64,000 nt of DNA, taken from NCBI GenBank assembly GCA_020634935.1, contig JACKAT010000021.1:1-64000 (forward strand), in the 5' to 3' direction. Source of the DNA: Anaerolineales bacterium. GTDB lineage: Bacteria > Chloroflexota > Anaerolineae > 4572-78 > J111. How positions within the stretch are numbered: the first letter of the stretch is position 1; the number at the start of each line of letters is the position of its first letter. Below, piece after piece: positions 34,848-42,854 of the stretch. The notes beneath the pieces were generated by a model. The model was given only the letters and a program-made list of their open reading frames with translations. It was not told where the DNA came from and made no database searches. Both the position numbers and the translations under genes were made by a program.

Positions 34848-35231
34848 TCAAGTCTCAATAATATGTACCTCATATTGCTTGATTCTGGGGTCTCTGGTAA
34901 CCAGAGTCAGTTTCTCTATTTGGGCCTGGGCTATCAAAAGTCGGTCAAAGGGGTCTTTGTGATATTGAGGCAAATCCTCAACAGCCAAAGCGTGTTCGGT
35001 GGTAATATCCAGCGAGGTAAAGCGGTGGGCGCTCAGTTCATCCAAATAACTTCCTTGAGGCAGGCTCAATTTCCCAATCGCCTTTTTGATAGAAATCTCC
35101 CAGGCGGTGGCCGCGCTTACAAATACCATATTGTTACCATCAGTTATAGCCGCACGCGCTTCTGGCGAAAGGTTTGGGTTATCATCAATCGCCCACAAAA
35201 ATGTATGAGTATCAAGTAAGAGATTCATCAT
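34848..35231 (-). CDS. VapC-like PIN-domain toxin
   Basis: 127 residues. The acidic PIN-domain metal site is intact: D7 in LLLDTHTFLWA, Glu in ATAWEISIKKA, Asp in HKDPFDRLLIAQA and Asp in TRDPRIKQY. VapC toxins are RNases that cut tRNA or rRNA. It overlaps the end of the antitoxin gene by 20 bp and has GGAGG immediately before the paired ATG codons (35231 and 35228), so it is translated with the antitoxin. The two form a type II toxin-antitoxin pair of the Phd/VapC kind, common in chromosomes. Confidence 0.88.
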   Translation of the reverse strand: MMNLLLDTHTFLWAIDDNPNLSPEARAAITDGNNMVFVSAATAWEISIKKAIGKLSLPQGSYLDELSAHRFTSLDITTEHALAVEDLPQYHKDPFDRLLIAQAQIEKLTLVTRDPRIKQYEVHIIET

Positions 35232-35475
35232 CCTCCGCGTCTCCGGTGAAAAGATTCAACACATCATCAGGTAAGTCATCAAAGTCATCGGCTATCCAGA
35301 TTTTGCCCTTCCATTGACCAGCGCCCAACGTGCGTGGACTGGTGTCCTGGGTGTATGGCACCAGTTTGGCCACAGGCTTACCCGCTTTCCCAATGATAAC
35401 CTCTTCGCCATTCAATACTTGTTCAATTAACTTGGATAAGGTAGCCTTGGCTTCTGAGATATTGGTAATAACCAT
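35212..35475 (-). CDS. Phd/YefM-type antitoxin
   Basis: 87 residues from the ATG at 35475, chosen because GGAGGTGA sits seven bases upstream; longer frames to 35568 exist without support. The N-terminal Phd DNA-binding fold is clear (MVITNISEAKATLSKLIEQV, then GEEVIIGKAGKPVAKLVPY). The acidic C-terminal tail (DDFDDLPDDVLNLF) is the part expected to wrap and inhibit the toxin. It should also repress its own operon. The partner is the VapC-like gene that overlaps its 3' end. Confidence 0.85.
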   Translation of the reverse strand: MVITNISEAKATLSKLIEQVLNGEEVIIGKAGKPVAKLVPYTQDTSPRTLGAGQWKGKIWIADDFDDLPDDVLNLFTGDAEDDESLT

Positions 35476-35634
35476 TAACTTCACCTCCATTGCGTATAAT
35501 TGTGTAATATTATAGTCTGGTCTGGTCTGGTCTACAAGTGGAGACAAATGGAACCTGACAAGGCCCATCGAAAGCGATTGATTGCGGCGATATGGTCATT
35601 AGAGTACAATACCGCCAAAGGAGAATGTCTCGAT

Positions 35635-36693
35635 ATGATGCCCAATCATTTTGAACTGGGTCTTTATACCTTTGCCGAGCTAACCCCCGATCCCCGCACC
35701 GGCCAGCTCATCAGTCCGGCCCAACGGCTGCAATATTTTTTGGAACGGGTCGAGTTGGCCGAACAGGTGGGGCTGGATGTTATTGGTCTGGGCGAACACC
35801 ACCGGCCGGATTTTGTGTCGTCGGCTCCAGAGGTGATTCTGGCGGCGGCCGCGGCCCGCACTAAATCCATTCGCCTCAGCACAGCGGTGACGATCCTCAG
35901 CTCTGATGATCCGGTCCGGGTCTTTCAGCGCTTTGCCACGCTGGACCTGCTCTCGAACGGCCGGGCCGAAATTATGGCGGGGCGGGGGTCGTTCATCGAG
36001 TCTTTCCCTCTATTTGGCTACGATCTGCGCGACTACAACGAACTCTTCGCCGAAAAGCTGGAGCTGCTGCTTCAACTGAGAGAGTCGGACCATATCACCT
36101 GGTCGGGCCGGCACCGACCGCCGCTGGACGGTCAAGGCATTTACCCCCGCCCGCTCCAGGAGAAGCTGCCGATTTGGATTGCCGTCGGGGGTACGCCACA
36201 GTCGGTCGTACGCGCCGCCGCCTTGGAACTGCCTCTGGCGCTGGCCATCATTGGCGGTTATCCAGAACAGTTTGCGCCTCTGGTCGAGCTTTATCGACAA
36301 GCAGCGACTCAAGCCGGCCACAACCCCGCTCAATTGGCCGTAAGCGTCAACTCGCATGGCTTCATCGCCGATGACCGGCAGCAGGCGCTAGACGCGGCCT
36401 TCCCCTACTTTGAGCAAACCATGAACAAGATTGGCCGCGAGCGCGGCTGGCCGCCCATGACTCGAGCCCAATACGACGCCTCCGCCGTCCTACGCGGAGC
36501 GAACTTCATCGGCACGCCGGACAATATCATCGAGAAGATTCTGTGGCAGCACGACATCTTTGGCCACCAGCGCTTCCTGCTCATGATGGGCGTCGGCACG
36601 ATGCCTCACCAGCAGGTTATGCACGCTATCGAGTTGTATGGCACTAAAGTCGCGCCTGTGGTTCGCACCGAGATTGCGCGGCGAACTGCTTGA
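35635..36693 (+). CDS. Luciferase-like flavin-dependent monooxygenase
   Basis: 352 residues from the ATG at 35635 (GGAGA about ten bases upstream; the frame runs back to 35500 but that part has no family resemblance). It has the LLM/bacterial-luciferase TIM-barrel pattern: FELGLYTFAELTPDPRTG, GLGEHHRPDFVSSAPEVILA, IRLSTAVTILSSDDPVRVFQ, EIMAGRGSFIESFPLFGYD and the late GGTPQSVVRAA flavin segment. Members oxidise varied substrates with FMNH2 or F420. The cofactor and substrate cannot be read here. It is divergent from the Phd/VapC locus and alone. Confidence 0.88.
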   Translation: MMPNHFELGLYTFAELTPDPRTGQLISPAQRLQYFLERVELAEQVGLDVIGLGEHHRPDFVSSAPEVILAAAAARTKSIRLSTAVTILSSDDPVRVFQRFATLDLLSNGRAEIMAGRGSFIESFPLFGYDLRDYNELFAEKLELLLQLRESDHITWSGRHRPPLDGQGIYPRPLQEKLPIWIAVGGTPQSVVRAAALELPLALAIIGGYPEQFAPLVELYRQAATQAGHNPAQLAVSVNSHGFIADDRQQALDAAFPYFEQTMNKIGRERGWPPMTRAQYDASAVLRGANFIGTPDNIIEKILWQHDIFGHQRFLLMMGVGTMPHQQVMHAIELYGTKVAPVVRTEIARRTA

Positions 36694-36889
36694 TAAATAT
36701 CAATGGTTTAGCCAGTTGGCCGACCGCGTATCGGGTTTTGAGCTGGTTGGCGGCAATGGCTTTTGAAAAGGGGGTAGCGATAACAGCAGCTAGGCACGTC
36801 GTCGCCAGCGCGATCAATCTCACGCCGAGTTTGCAAATTGTGGCCGGTAATGTTACCCTTGGCAGTTAATCCTCTCGGCGAGCCAATCC

Positions 36890-38086
36890 ATGGGCAATTT
36901 CATCGTTTTTATTTTAATCCTATTTGTGCTGGCCGCCCTACTGCGCATCGACTTCTTCTTTACCATTGTCTATCTAATGATCGGTGTGTACGTGGCAACG
37001 CGTTTCTGGGCGCGCCGGATGCTGACCCGGCTGATTTTTAGCCGCCGCCTGCCGACGCGGGCTTTTTTAGGGGAAGAGATCACGGTCACGCTGACCCTTG
37101 AGAATCTGAGCATGCTGCCGGTCCCCTGGCTGATGCTCAATGACTCCTTTTCGCCTGTTCTGTCAACGCCCCCCTTTTACCGTCAGTTGGTCACCCTGCC
37201 CGGCAAGGGGCGTCATGCGACTCACTATACCCTTCACGCTCGCCGGCGCGGGTACTACCAGGTGGGGCCGCTGCTGCTGGAGTCGAGCGACCTGCTGGCC
37301 ATCATCCCCCGTCTTACCCGCCAGCTTGAACCCAGCGAGCTAATTGTCTATCCGAAAATTTTGCCCATCACCCGGCTCCTCCTGCCGACCATCAGCCCGC
37401 AAGTGATCTTGCCAACCCCGCTGCCCCTCTTTCGAGACACAACGCGCTTGACCGGGGTACGTCCTTACAGTCAGGGTGATAATTTTCGTCATATTCACTG
37501 GCCGGCCACCGCCGCCACCGGCCAGCTTCTGGTCAAACAATTTCAGACGGCTATCGCTCGCGACAATGTGATTTTTTTGAATATGGATCGGGTCGATTAC
37601 GGTCGCCCCGGTCAGGCTGATGTCGCTATTGAACTGGCTATCGTGGCGGCGGCTTCGCTGGCCAACCACATTAGCGCCATCGAACAACTCCCGTTTGGCT
37701 TCAGTACCACCGCCCTCGACCCGCTGACTGAACGCCAACAAACTTTCCGCCTTTCGTCCGGCAAGGGGCAAAAGCATCTCATGCAGCTGCTCGAAATTTT
37801 GGCGCGCATCGAAGGTGCTGAGGAAAGTACCTTTCTGAAAAATCTACGCCGCGAAAGTGTAACCTTGGCCTGGGGCAGCACGGTCATCATTATCACTTCG
37901 GTTGAGTCTGACGCGCTGCTCAATATGGCCTTGCTGCTCAAGCGGGCCGGCTTCCAACCGACGCTTGTTTTCATCCAACCGGCCGCCTATAATTACCCTC
38001 GCCTGCAACGGGTGCAGGCGTTGGGCGTGATGTCTTTTGTGGTGACAGGCGAAAGGGATGTGGACGCATGGCACACCATCACCTAG
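36890..38086 (+). CDS. DUF58-domain membrane-anchored protein
   Basis: 398 residues. Two membrane helices near the N-terminus (about 3-45) precede the DUF58 region. The signature SQGDNFRHIHWPATAATGQL followed by LVKQF is at about residue 195-220. A von Willebrand A-like C-terminal part follows (VIFLNMDRVDYG). DUF58 proteins typically belong to MoxR ATPase clusters that assemble or activate metalloenzymes or cell-envelope proteins. Here no MoxR gene is adjacent. It overlaps the next gene by 19 bp, so the two are coupled. No strong ribosome-binding site is visible. Confidence 0.82.
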   Translation: MGNFIVFILILFVLAALLRIDFFFTIVYLMIGVYVATRFWARRMLTRLIFSRRLPTRAFLGEEITVTLTLENLSMLPVPWLMLNDSFSPVLSTPPFYRQLVTLPGKGRHATHYTLHARRRGYYQVGPLLLESSDLLAIIPRLTRQLEPSELIVYPKILPITRLLLPTISPQVILPTPLPLFRDTTRLTGVRPYSQGDNFRHIHWPATAATGQLLVKQFQTAIARDNVIFLNMDRVDYGRPGQADVAIELAIVAAASLANHISAIEQLPFGFSTTALDPLTERQQTFRLSSGKGQKHLMQLLEILARIEGAEESTFLKNLRRESVTLAWGSTVIIITSVESDALLNMALLLKRAGFQPTLVFIQPAAYNYPRLQRVQALGVMSFVVTGERDVDAWHTIT

Positions 38087-39663
38087 ATGGTTTGGACCCG
38101 GTCGAACTCCTTGAGGTCAACCGCGATCCGTGGACCGATAACTTTTTCAGGCCGCTGATGATCGTCACCATGATCATGTGCTTGAACGTGTCCATCGTTA
38201 ACCTGGTGCGACAGGTTAACCCGAACTGGTCGGGGATTTACTTTTTGCTGGCCATGCTGATCACCACCATTGAAGGCATATACGCCTACCGGCTGTCTCT
38301 GCGTTATCGCGCCAGCGTCGATTCCCGGCTGCGCTTTCGCCTAGCCGAGGCCGTGGTGCTGATCGTTTTGATCAAGCTTCTCAACTTGCTCCAAAAACCT
38401 CTGACCGTGGCCGGCGCGGAACTACGGGCCATCTGGGACATGCCCCATCTATTCTTCACCACCGAATTCTATGTGAGCGTGACCCTGGCCTTTCTAGCCT
38501 GGGCCATGGCGACCGCCACCATCGCTGATTTTGAATATCTGTATGACCCCTACATCGATAATCGACTGACGCTGCAAAGCCTGATTGCTCGTTTTTTTTG
38601 GGGCGGTATTATCTTGGTTCTTATTTCCGGTGTCACGCACACCATTGCTCAATTTGGGCTGGACAGTTTAACAAACTTACGCCGCCCGGCTTTGGGTGGG
38701 GTTATTTTTAATGCGCTGCTCTACTTCGCCGTGGGCCTGATCCTGCTCAGCCAGGTCAATTTGACCCGGCTGCTGGTGCGCTGGCGATTACAGCATTTAA
38801 CGCCGCCGCCCCATTTTACCCGAAATTGGGCTAAATACGCGTTCATTTTTTGGGGACTGGTCATGGTCATCGCCTTTTTGCTGCCGACTCACTACACACT
38901 TGGCTTTCTGAGAACAGCCGGTCTGGTGGTGCAATTCATCATCGCCATACTGGTTTTTTTAGTCCAACTGCTGATTATCTTAGTGACCATCCCGGTGCTG
39001 TGGCTGTTAAGTTTAATCGGTTTTGACACCCCAACCACACCACCGCCTCTGCCCTCCCCGCCGCCGGTCGCGCCGCCATCCGCAGAGGGCGGGTATCCGC
39101 CTTGGTGGGAAATCTTGCGCTCGCTGCTGTTTTGGTTGGTGGCGTTAGGTGTGCTCGGTTACTTCATCAAAATCTACCTGGAGGATCACGCCGGTACGCT
39201 GCAAAGTCTAAAAAAATTCAAGCTGTTCGATTGGCTGCTGCGGTTATGGGCAGTACTGTGGCGCTCCTTAAGAGGTTGGGCTGAAGCCGGTTTGGCGCTT
39301 CTACCGAGCCGGGAGCTTTCATTTAGACCAGTCAAACCAGTCTCAACCAGCCGGCTTCGAAATTGGTTAAATCTGAGACAGGCGTCGGCGCGTCAGCGAG
39401 TTTTATATTATTACCTCAACATCCTCAACCGGGCCGAACAAGCCGGGCTGCATCGCCGTGAGAGTCAAACTCCCTATGAGTATGAGCCGAGCTTGCAAGA
39501 ATCGATACCAACGGTTGAAACCGAGATTCATGATGTAACTGATACGTTTGTACGGGCCAGATACAGCCCGGATGAGTTCAGCGAACAGGAGGTAGCCTTA
39601 ATCAAACAGGAGTGGCAGCGGATCAAAAAGGCACTCAGAAAAGGCCCCTCTGATCAGACCTAG
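38068..39663 (+). CDS. Multi-pass membrane protein with C-terminal DUF4129
   Basis: 531 residues. Six to eight membrane helices fill the first 330 residues. A Pro-rich stretch (about 325-345) and one further helix lead to a cytosolic tail with the DUF4129 pattern (RVLYYYLNILNRAEQAGL, then TPYEY, ending in IKQEWQRIKKALRK). In other genomes this tail is found on transglutaminase-like membrane proteins beside MoxR and DUF58. The transglutaminase core is not visible here. Translation is coupled to the DUF58 gene by the 19-bp overlap. Confidence 0.75.
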   Translation: MAHHHLDGLDPVELLEVNRDPWTDNFFRPLMIVTMIMCLNVSIVNLVRQVNPNWSGIYFLLAMLITTIEGIYAYRLSLRYRASVDSRLRFRLAEAVVLIVLIKLLNLLQKPLTVAGAELRAIWDMPHLFFTTEFYVSVTLAFLAWAMATATIADFEYLYDPYIDNRLTLQSLIARFFWGGIILVLISGVTHTIAQFGLDSLTNLRRPALGGVIFNALLYFAVGLILLSQVNLTRLLVRWRLQHLTPPPHFTRNWAKYAFIFWGLVMVIAFLLPTHYTLGFLRTAGLVVQFIIAILVFLVQLLIILVTIPVLWLLSLIGFDTPTTPPPLPSPPPVAPPSAEGGYPPWWEILRSLLFWLVALGVLGYFIKIYLEDHAGTLQSLKKFKLFDWLLRLWAVLWRSLRGWAEAGLALLPSRELSFRPVKPVSTSRLRNWLNLRQASARQRVLYYYLNILNRAEQAGLHRRESQTPYEYEPSLQESIPTVETEIHDVTDTFVRARYSPDEFSEQEVALIKQEWQRIKKALRKGPSDQT

Positions 39664-39697
39664 ATCAGGCTCGGTTCGGTTGACGAAATCAGCTTAA

Positions 39698-40053
39698 GCT
39701 GTTAGTACGTTTGACGGGATCGACCCGCTGCTTACAAATGAAGATATTGTCCGTCACTTTCAAACGGTAGCCGGTAATCTCAAGCCGCATGGTCTCTACC
39801 TTATTCACTATATCCACTCCCTACGGCCACAACGGAAGTTGAAACAGCCATGTGCGTTTATGAGGGCGACAATGAACGGGTTATTTTCGATAAAGCCCTG
39901 GAGCGACTGATCATACCTCAGGAGATCCAGTTGTTAGTGCGTCTATCGGCTAAATTTGGCGTTGTCGGCTGGCACGGTGACTTTGATCTTAACCAACCGT
40001 TCGATACGTCTCCAGCCGCTCAGCACATGCTCTGTTTGCTTCAAAAACTATAA
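39698..40053 (+). pseudogene. Remnant of a SAM-dependent methyltransferase
   Basis: Two pieces of one family lie in different frames. From 39698 (after an in-frame TAA) the translation gives FDGIDPLLTNEDIVRHFQTV, then NLKPHGLYLIHYIH, the post-motif segment of a class I methyltransferase. From about 39850 another frame gives LIIPQEIQLLVRLSAKFGVV then GWHGDFDLNQPFDTSPAAQ to a stop, which is the usual C-terminus. The N-terminal SAM-binding half is missing, and the part between the pieces is deleted or frame-shifted. The methyltransferase assignment is from pattern memory of the family. Confidence 0.65.
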
Positions 40054-40143
40054 AAATAAGACACAAGGTCCCCTTCGATCCAGCTTCGGCTAAGGAAGTA
40101 TGGCTATCTACTAAGGAATGGCAAAAGAATGATTTCCGCATTG

Positions 40144-40220
40144 GTCATGGCGAGGAGGAACGACGAAGCCATCTCCGTGTTCGGAATAGGGGATGGCTTC
40201 GCTTCGCTCGCAATGACATG
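40144..40220. repeat. Dispersed GTCAT-GGCGAGG / CTCGC-AATGAC type repeat
   Basis: GTCATGGCGAGGAGGAACGA at 40144 and CGCTTCGCTCGCAATGACAT near 40200-40220 form an imperfect inverted pair around GAAGCCATCTCC/GGATGGCTTC. Similar sequences (GTCATTGCGAGGA..., with GCAATCTC) are scattered in many unrelated bacterial genomes. Nothing is encoded. Confidence 0.5.
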
Positions 40221-40264
40221 GCCGAACTTATTTATTTTTCATTCCTAAGGGGCCAGAAAAGGGA

Positions 40265-40293
40265 AAAAGCCGAGTTGTTCTAACCCGGCTTTT
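40265..40293. terminator. Terminator-like hairpin AAAAGCCGAGTT / TAACCCGGCTTTT
   Basis: AAAAGCCGAGTT (40265-40276) pairs with TAACCCGGCTTTT (40281-40293) around a 4-nt loop, with one mismatch. A-rich and T-rich sides make it usable in both directions. The gene it terminates is unclear. Confidence 0.5.
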
Positions 40294-40307
40294 ACAAAGG
40301 AGGACTT

Positions 40308-40358
40308 ATGACTGAAAGAGAAAGGAGAGGCTCAACACTTTACTGTCTACTACTATAA
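40308..40358 (+). CDS. Possible 16-codon leader peptide
   Basis: ATG at 40308 has an excellent AAAGGAGG four bases upstream and reads MTERERRGSTLYCLLL to a TAA. It follows a terminator-like hairpin by 14 bp, and no gene continues from it. It may be a leftover ribosome-binding site from a lost gene or a true micro-ORF. Nothing else supports translation. Confidence 0.25.
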   Translation: MTERERRGSTLYCLLL

Positions 40359-40468
40359 GTCATTTACATGTAAATACCATAAGGAACTTATAAGAAAATT
40401 ATTAGAATCTATTTATATAATTAAAACTTTCGATTTCTTTCGCCGTAATGTAAATCGTAATGTTGGTG

Positions 40469-40477
40469 TGATATACT
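40469..40477 (+). promoter_or_regulatory. Extended -10 promoter for candidate small RNA
   Basis: TGA followed by TATACT (40472-40477) matches the extended -10 form TGnTAnnnT. No good -35 is seen at the usual spacing (TGTAAA, 40449-40454). It would start transcription near 40484. Confidence 0.45.
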
Positions 40478-40483
40478 CAGGTT

Positions 40484-40563
40484 GCGTCCAGGATGATAGG
40501 TACTGGACCTCCTCTCTCTCTATGTTGCTGCTTCGGTGTCTCCATCGGAGCAGCATTTTTTTT
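40484..40563 (+). ncRNA. Candidate small RNA with anti-Shine-Dalgarno segment
   Basis: About 80 nt between an extended -10 and a classic Rho-independent terminator. A 5' stem GTCCAG (40486-40491) pairs with CTGGAC (40503-40508). A pyrimidine-rich single-stranded stretch containing CCTCCTCTCTC (40508-40520) follows, which is complementary to ribosome-binding sites. Then a hairpin TGCTGCTTCG (40526-40535) paired with CGGAGCAGCA (40546-40555) runs into eight T (40556-40563). No open frame of note is inside and no plus-strand gene follows for 3.6 kb, so it is not a leader. No known RNA family is recognised. Confidence 0.5.
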
Positions 40564-40637
40564 ATCTCAAACCAGACCTTATAGGTTTGTGAACGCTAAC
40601 TTTTCGAAAACCTATAATATCTTTGATTATTACGGAG

Positions 40638-42032
40638 TTAAGGAATCCACGCTGGCCGGTTACCGTCCGCCACCAGTTGCTGCATCGTTTCTGTTTCAAA
40701 GTCAAAAAGCCAAATACTCGGCTTGGCATCGATTGCCCGCAGGGGAAATTGCTGAAACGCCAGATAGCGCCCATCCGGCGACCAGGCCGGTAAGCCGTGA
40801 TGGATTTCCGTATTATCAGTTAGACTGTGGGCCTCGCTGCCGTCTGAGCGCATTAACCAAACCTGTTTGCCCATCGAAGCCCCGGCCGCCTTTCGCGTCA
40901 ACGCAATCCACTGCCCATCCGGCGACCAGGTCGGTGACGTATCTTCCACCAATTGGTTATCGCCCGAAATATCAACCAACTCCCCTGAAACAGGGGAGGC
41001 TTTGAGCAAATGCACGGCAAAACCCTCAGCGCTGGGTTGAATATCGGCCACCAGCAGCGACTCGCCCACGGGGTCCCAGATGGCCAGGCCGCCTAATCGG
41101 CTGGGAATGACAAAGTTACGCCCGTCATCGACATGAAAGAGCTGGACCCCCTGGCTGCTGGGAGCGATGTAACTTAACCACTGGCCATTTGCGGCCCACG
41201 TCGCCCCATAACCGATAATCTGATTGTCATCAAATACCGCCACCGTTTCGCTGTTGGCCAGGTTTAACCACCACAACCGAGGCGGCCCCGGCGCGGCGCC
41301 GGGTACGAGCATGTTACGGCGCTCGTAAATGAGCCGGTCGCTGTTGGGCTGCCAGGCGACCCCGTTGCATACGGCGTCCGGGCAGGTCAATAACGGGTAG
41401 CGCGTCTGGCCATCGGGCGTAGTGGCCCACAAATCGCTGCCGCCGTCTTCGCGCAGCGCCGAGTAGGCAACGGTCGAGGCATCCGGCGCGAGAGCGTAAT
41501 CAAACACCCCATAGATTTCCTGAGTTAACTGCACCACCTCGCCGCCATCCGGATCGATAACAAAAATCTGGTCGTTGCCGGCCGTATCTTTGGCGATATA
41601 AAGCAGTCGAGGCTGACCTGTTTGAAACTGCCAACTGACGGCCTCTTTGAGCGGACGACCTCGCTGGCTGGTCACATCGCCGGTTACGGTGATCGTGTAG
41701 AGGGTGTTTGAGGTTAAAGGTAAGGCCGGGGTAAATGACAGGGCCTTATCATCCCAACGCACGGTGCCGCTCACGGATGGGCTAACGGTTAGAAGCGGTT
41801 GATCCGTCTCCGGCGCTAAGATGGCCTGATCGAACGTCACTTTGATCTGGGAGCGAGTTGACACATCGGTAGCCGCTTGAGCCGGGCTAACGGTGACCAC
41901 TTGTAGGCCCACCTGATCACCGCGCCAAAGGATCAATACGGTTATCAGGGCCATGACCAGTAAAACCGCGATCACAATAATGTCAAAGCGGTTAATTTTT
42001 GATCTTTTGAGAGGTAACATACCAAACGACAT
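40638..42032 (-). CDS. Membrane-anchored TolB-like WD40/PD40 propeller with Ig-like domain
   Basis: 464 residues. One N-terminal membrane helix (IIVIAVLLVMALITVLIL, about 18-36) anchors an SbsA-type Ig-like domain (about 55-140: STRSQIKVTFDQAIL, then NTLYTITVTGDV). A beta-propeller of PD40 repeats follows, with recurring WSPDGQWIALTR, WSPDGRYLAFQQ and DSRL-type strands, as in TolB. The bulk should be outside the membrane. Starts at 42032 and 42020 are both possible. No partner is adjacent. Function unknown beyond the architecture. Confidence 0.82.
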   Translation of the reverse strand: MSFGMLPLKRSKINRFDIIVIAVLLVMALITVLILWRGDQVGLQVVTVSPAQAATDVSTRSQIKVTFDQAILAPETDQPLLTVSPSVSGTVRWDDKALSFTPALPLTSNTLYTITVTGDVTSQRGRPLKEAVSWQFQTGQPRLLYIAKDTAGNDQIFVIDPDGGEVVQLTQEIYGVFDYALAPDASTVAYSALREDGGSDLWATTPDGQTRYPLLTCPDAVCNGVAWQPNSDRLIYERRNMLVPGAAPGPPRLWWLNLANSETVAVFDDNQIIGYGATWAANGQWLSYIAPSSQGVQLFHVDDGRNFVIPSRLGGLAIWDPVGESLLVADIQPSAEGFAVHLLKASPVSGELVDISGDNQLVEDTSPTWSPDGQWIALTRKAAGASMGKQVWLMRSDGSEAHSLTDNTEIHHGLPAWSPDGRYLAFQQFPLRAIDAKPSIWLFDFETETMQQLVADGNRPAWIP

Positions 42033-42113
42033 AAATTATAACAGACACGGCCTTAAACCGGTAATGGCCGGAGATTAGCGATTAGAAGTCATATCCCTGG
42101 ATCACGAACACCT

Positions 42114-42854
42114 TTAAAAAGGATAAAGATAAGGTTGGTTGGGAACATCGGTTGGGGTTACCGAGGCCGCTTTGACCAGGGGCAGTTGCTCACCTTCAAA
42201 CTCGCCCGGCTCCAATACACCGACCACTTCGACCCACTGATCATCAGCCAAAGTCGGACTGTCAGGCCAGTGAACCACCAGTCCGATAGGCGCGGCATCG
42301 GCGGCGCAGCAACTCACCACAAAACGGCTGACCATAAAGCTGTCTTCGCCAAACCGCTCGTCCCGATAGACAAAGCCGACCAGCTTAACTTCCTCGCCGG
42401 CTAAGGCGGCCGGATCCGATGTCTGTCGAAACTCAACGATCCAATCGAGGATATTTTTTTCAGTTTTGGGTTTGGACAAAATTATGCCGCCCTCCGGCGC
42501 CGCCGCCGAGGTCAGCGACTCGAGGCTGATATCGCGATTGGTCATCGCTGCCGCGCCCAAAGGTTTGGGCGGAATGACCAGCCCCAATACAATGGGCGAG
42601 GCGATCAAGAGCAATCCGGCCCAGCTCAGCCGGCCATGCGAGTACCCCGCGTGATCAGGCTCGTGATGGTCATGATCGGCCCGGTAGCGATAGCTGACCC
42701 CGACTAAAATAAGCCCCACAGCGGCCAGGACAGATAGCCAGAAGAAACGTTCGTTAATATAAAACAACAACGTGCCGTTCAAAATTCGGCTAAACAAAAA
42801 GAGGCCCATCGCCATCAAAATAATAGTTTTCCAACCTGTGGTCATCATTACCAA
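42114..42854 (-). CDS. TIGR03943-family protein (partner of the permease)
   Basis: 246 residues. Three or four helices at the N-terminus (including FSRILNGTLLFYINERFFWL) lead to a soluble C-terminal domain with VKLVGFVYRDERFGEDSFMV, then VSCCAADAAPIGLVV and WVEVVGVLEP, the conserved features of TIGR03943 (DUF1980). A His/Asp-rich loop (RADHDHHEPDHAGYSHG) suggests metal contact. The gene overlaps the permease gene by seven bases, an arrangement known from B. subtilis ycgR-ycgQ and others. Together they are thought to form a transport complex of uncertain substrate. Confidence 0.85.
   Translation of the reverse strand: MVMMTTGWKTIILMAMGLFLFSRILNGTLLFYINERFFWLSVLAAVGLILVGVSYRYRADHDHHEPDHAGYSHGRLSWAGLLLIASPIVLGLVIPPKPLGAAAMTNRDISLESLTSAAAPEGGIILSKPKTEKNILDWIVEFRQTSDPAALAGEEVKLVGFVYRDERFGEDSFMVSRFVVSCCAADAAPIGLVVHWPDSPTLADDQWVEVVGVLEPGEFEGEQLPLVKAASVTPTDVPNQPYLYPF

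Noticed and set aside
40493..41005. Plus-strand open frame of 170 codons
   Set aside because: It begins inside the small-RNA candidate, runs through a terminator and lies antisense to the TolB-like gene; its composition is that of a shadow frame.
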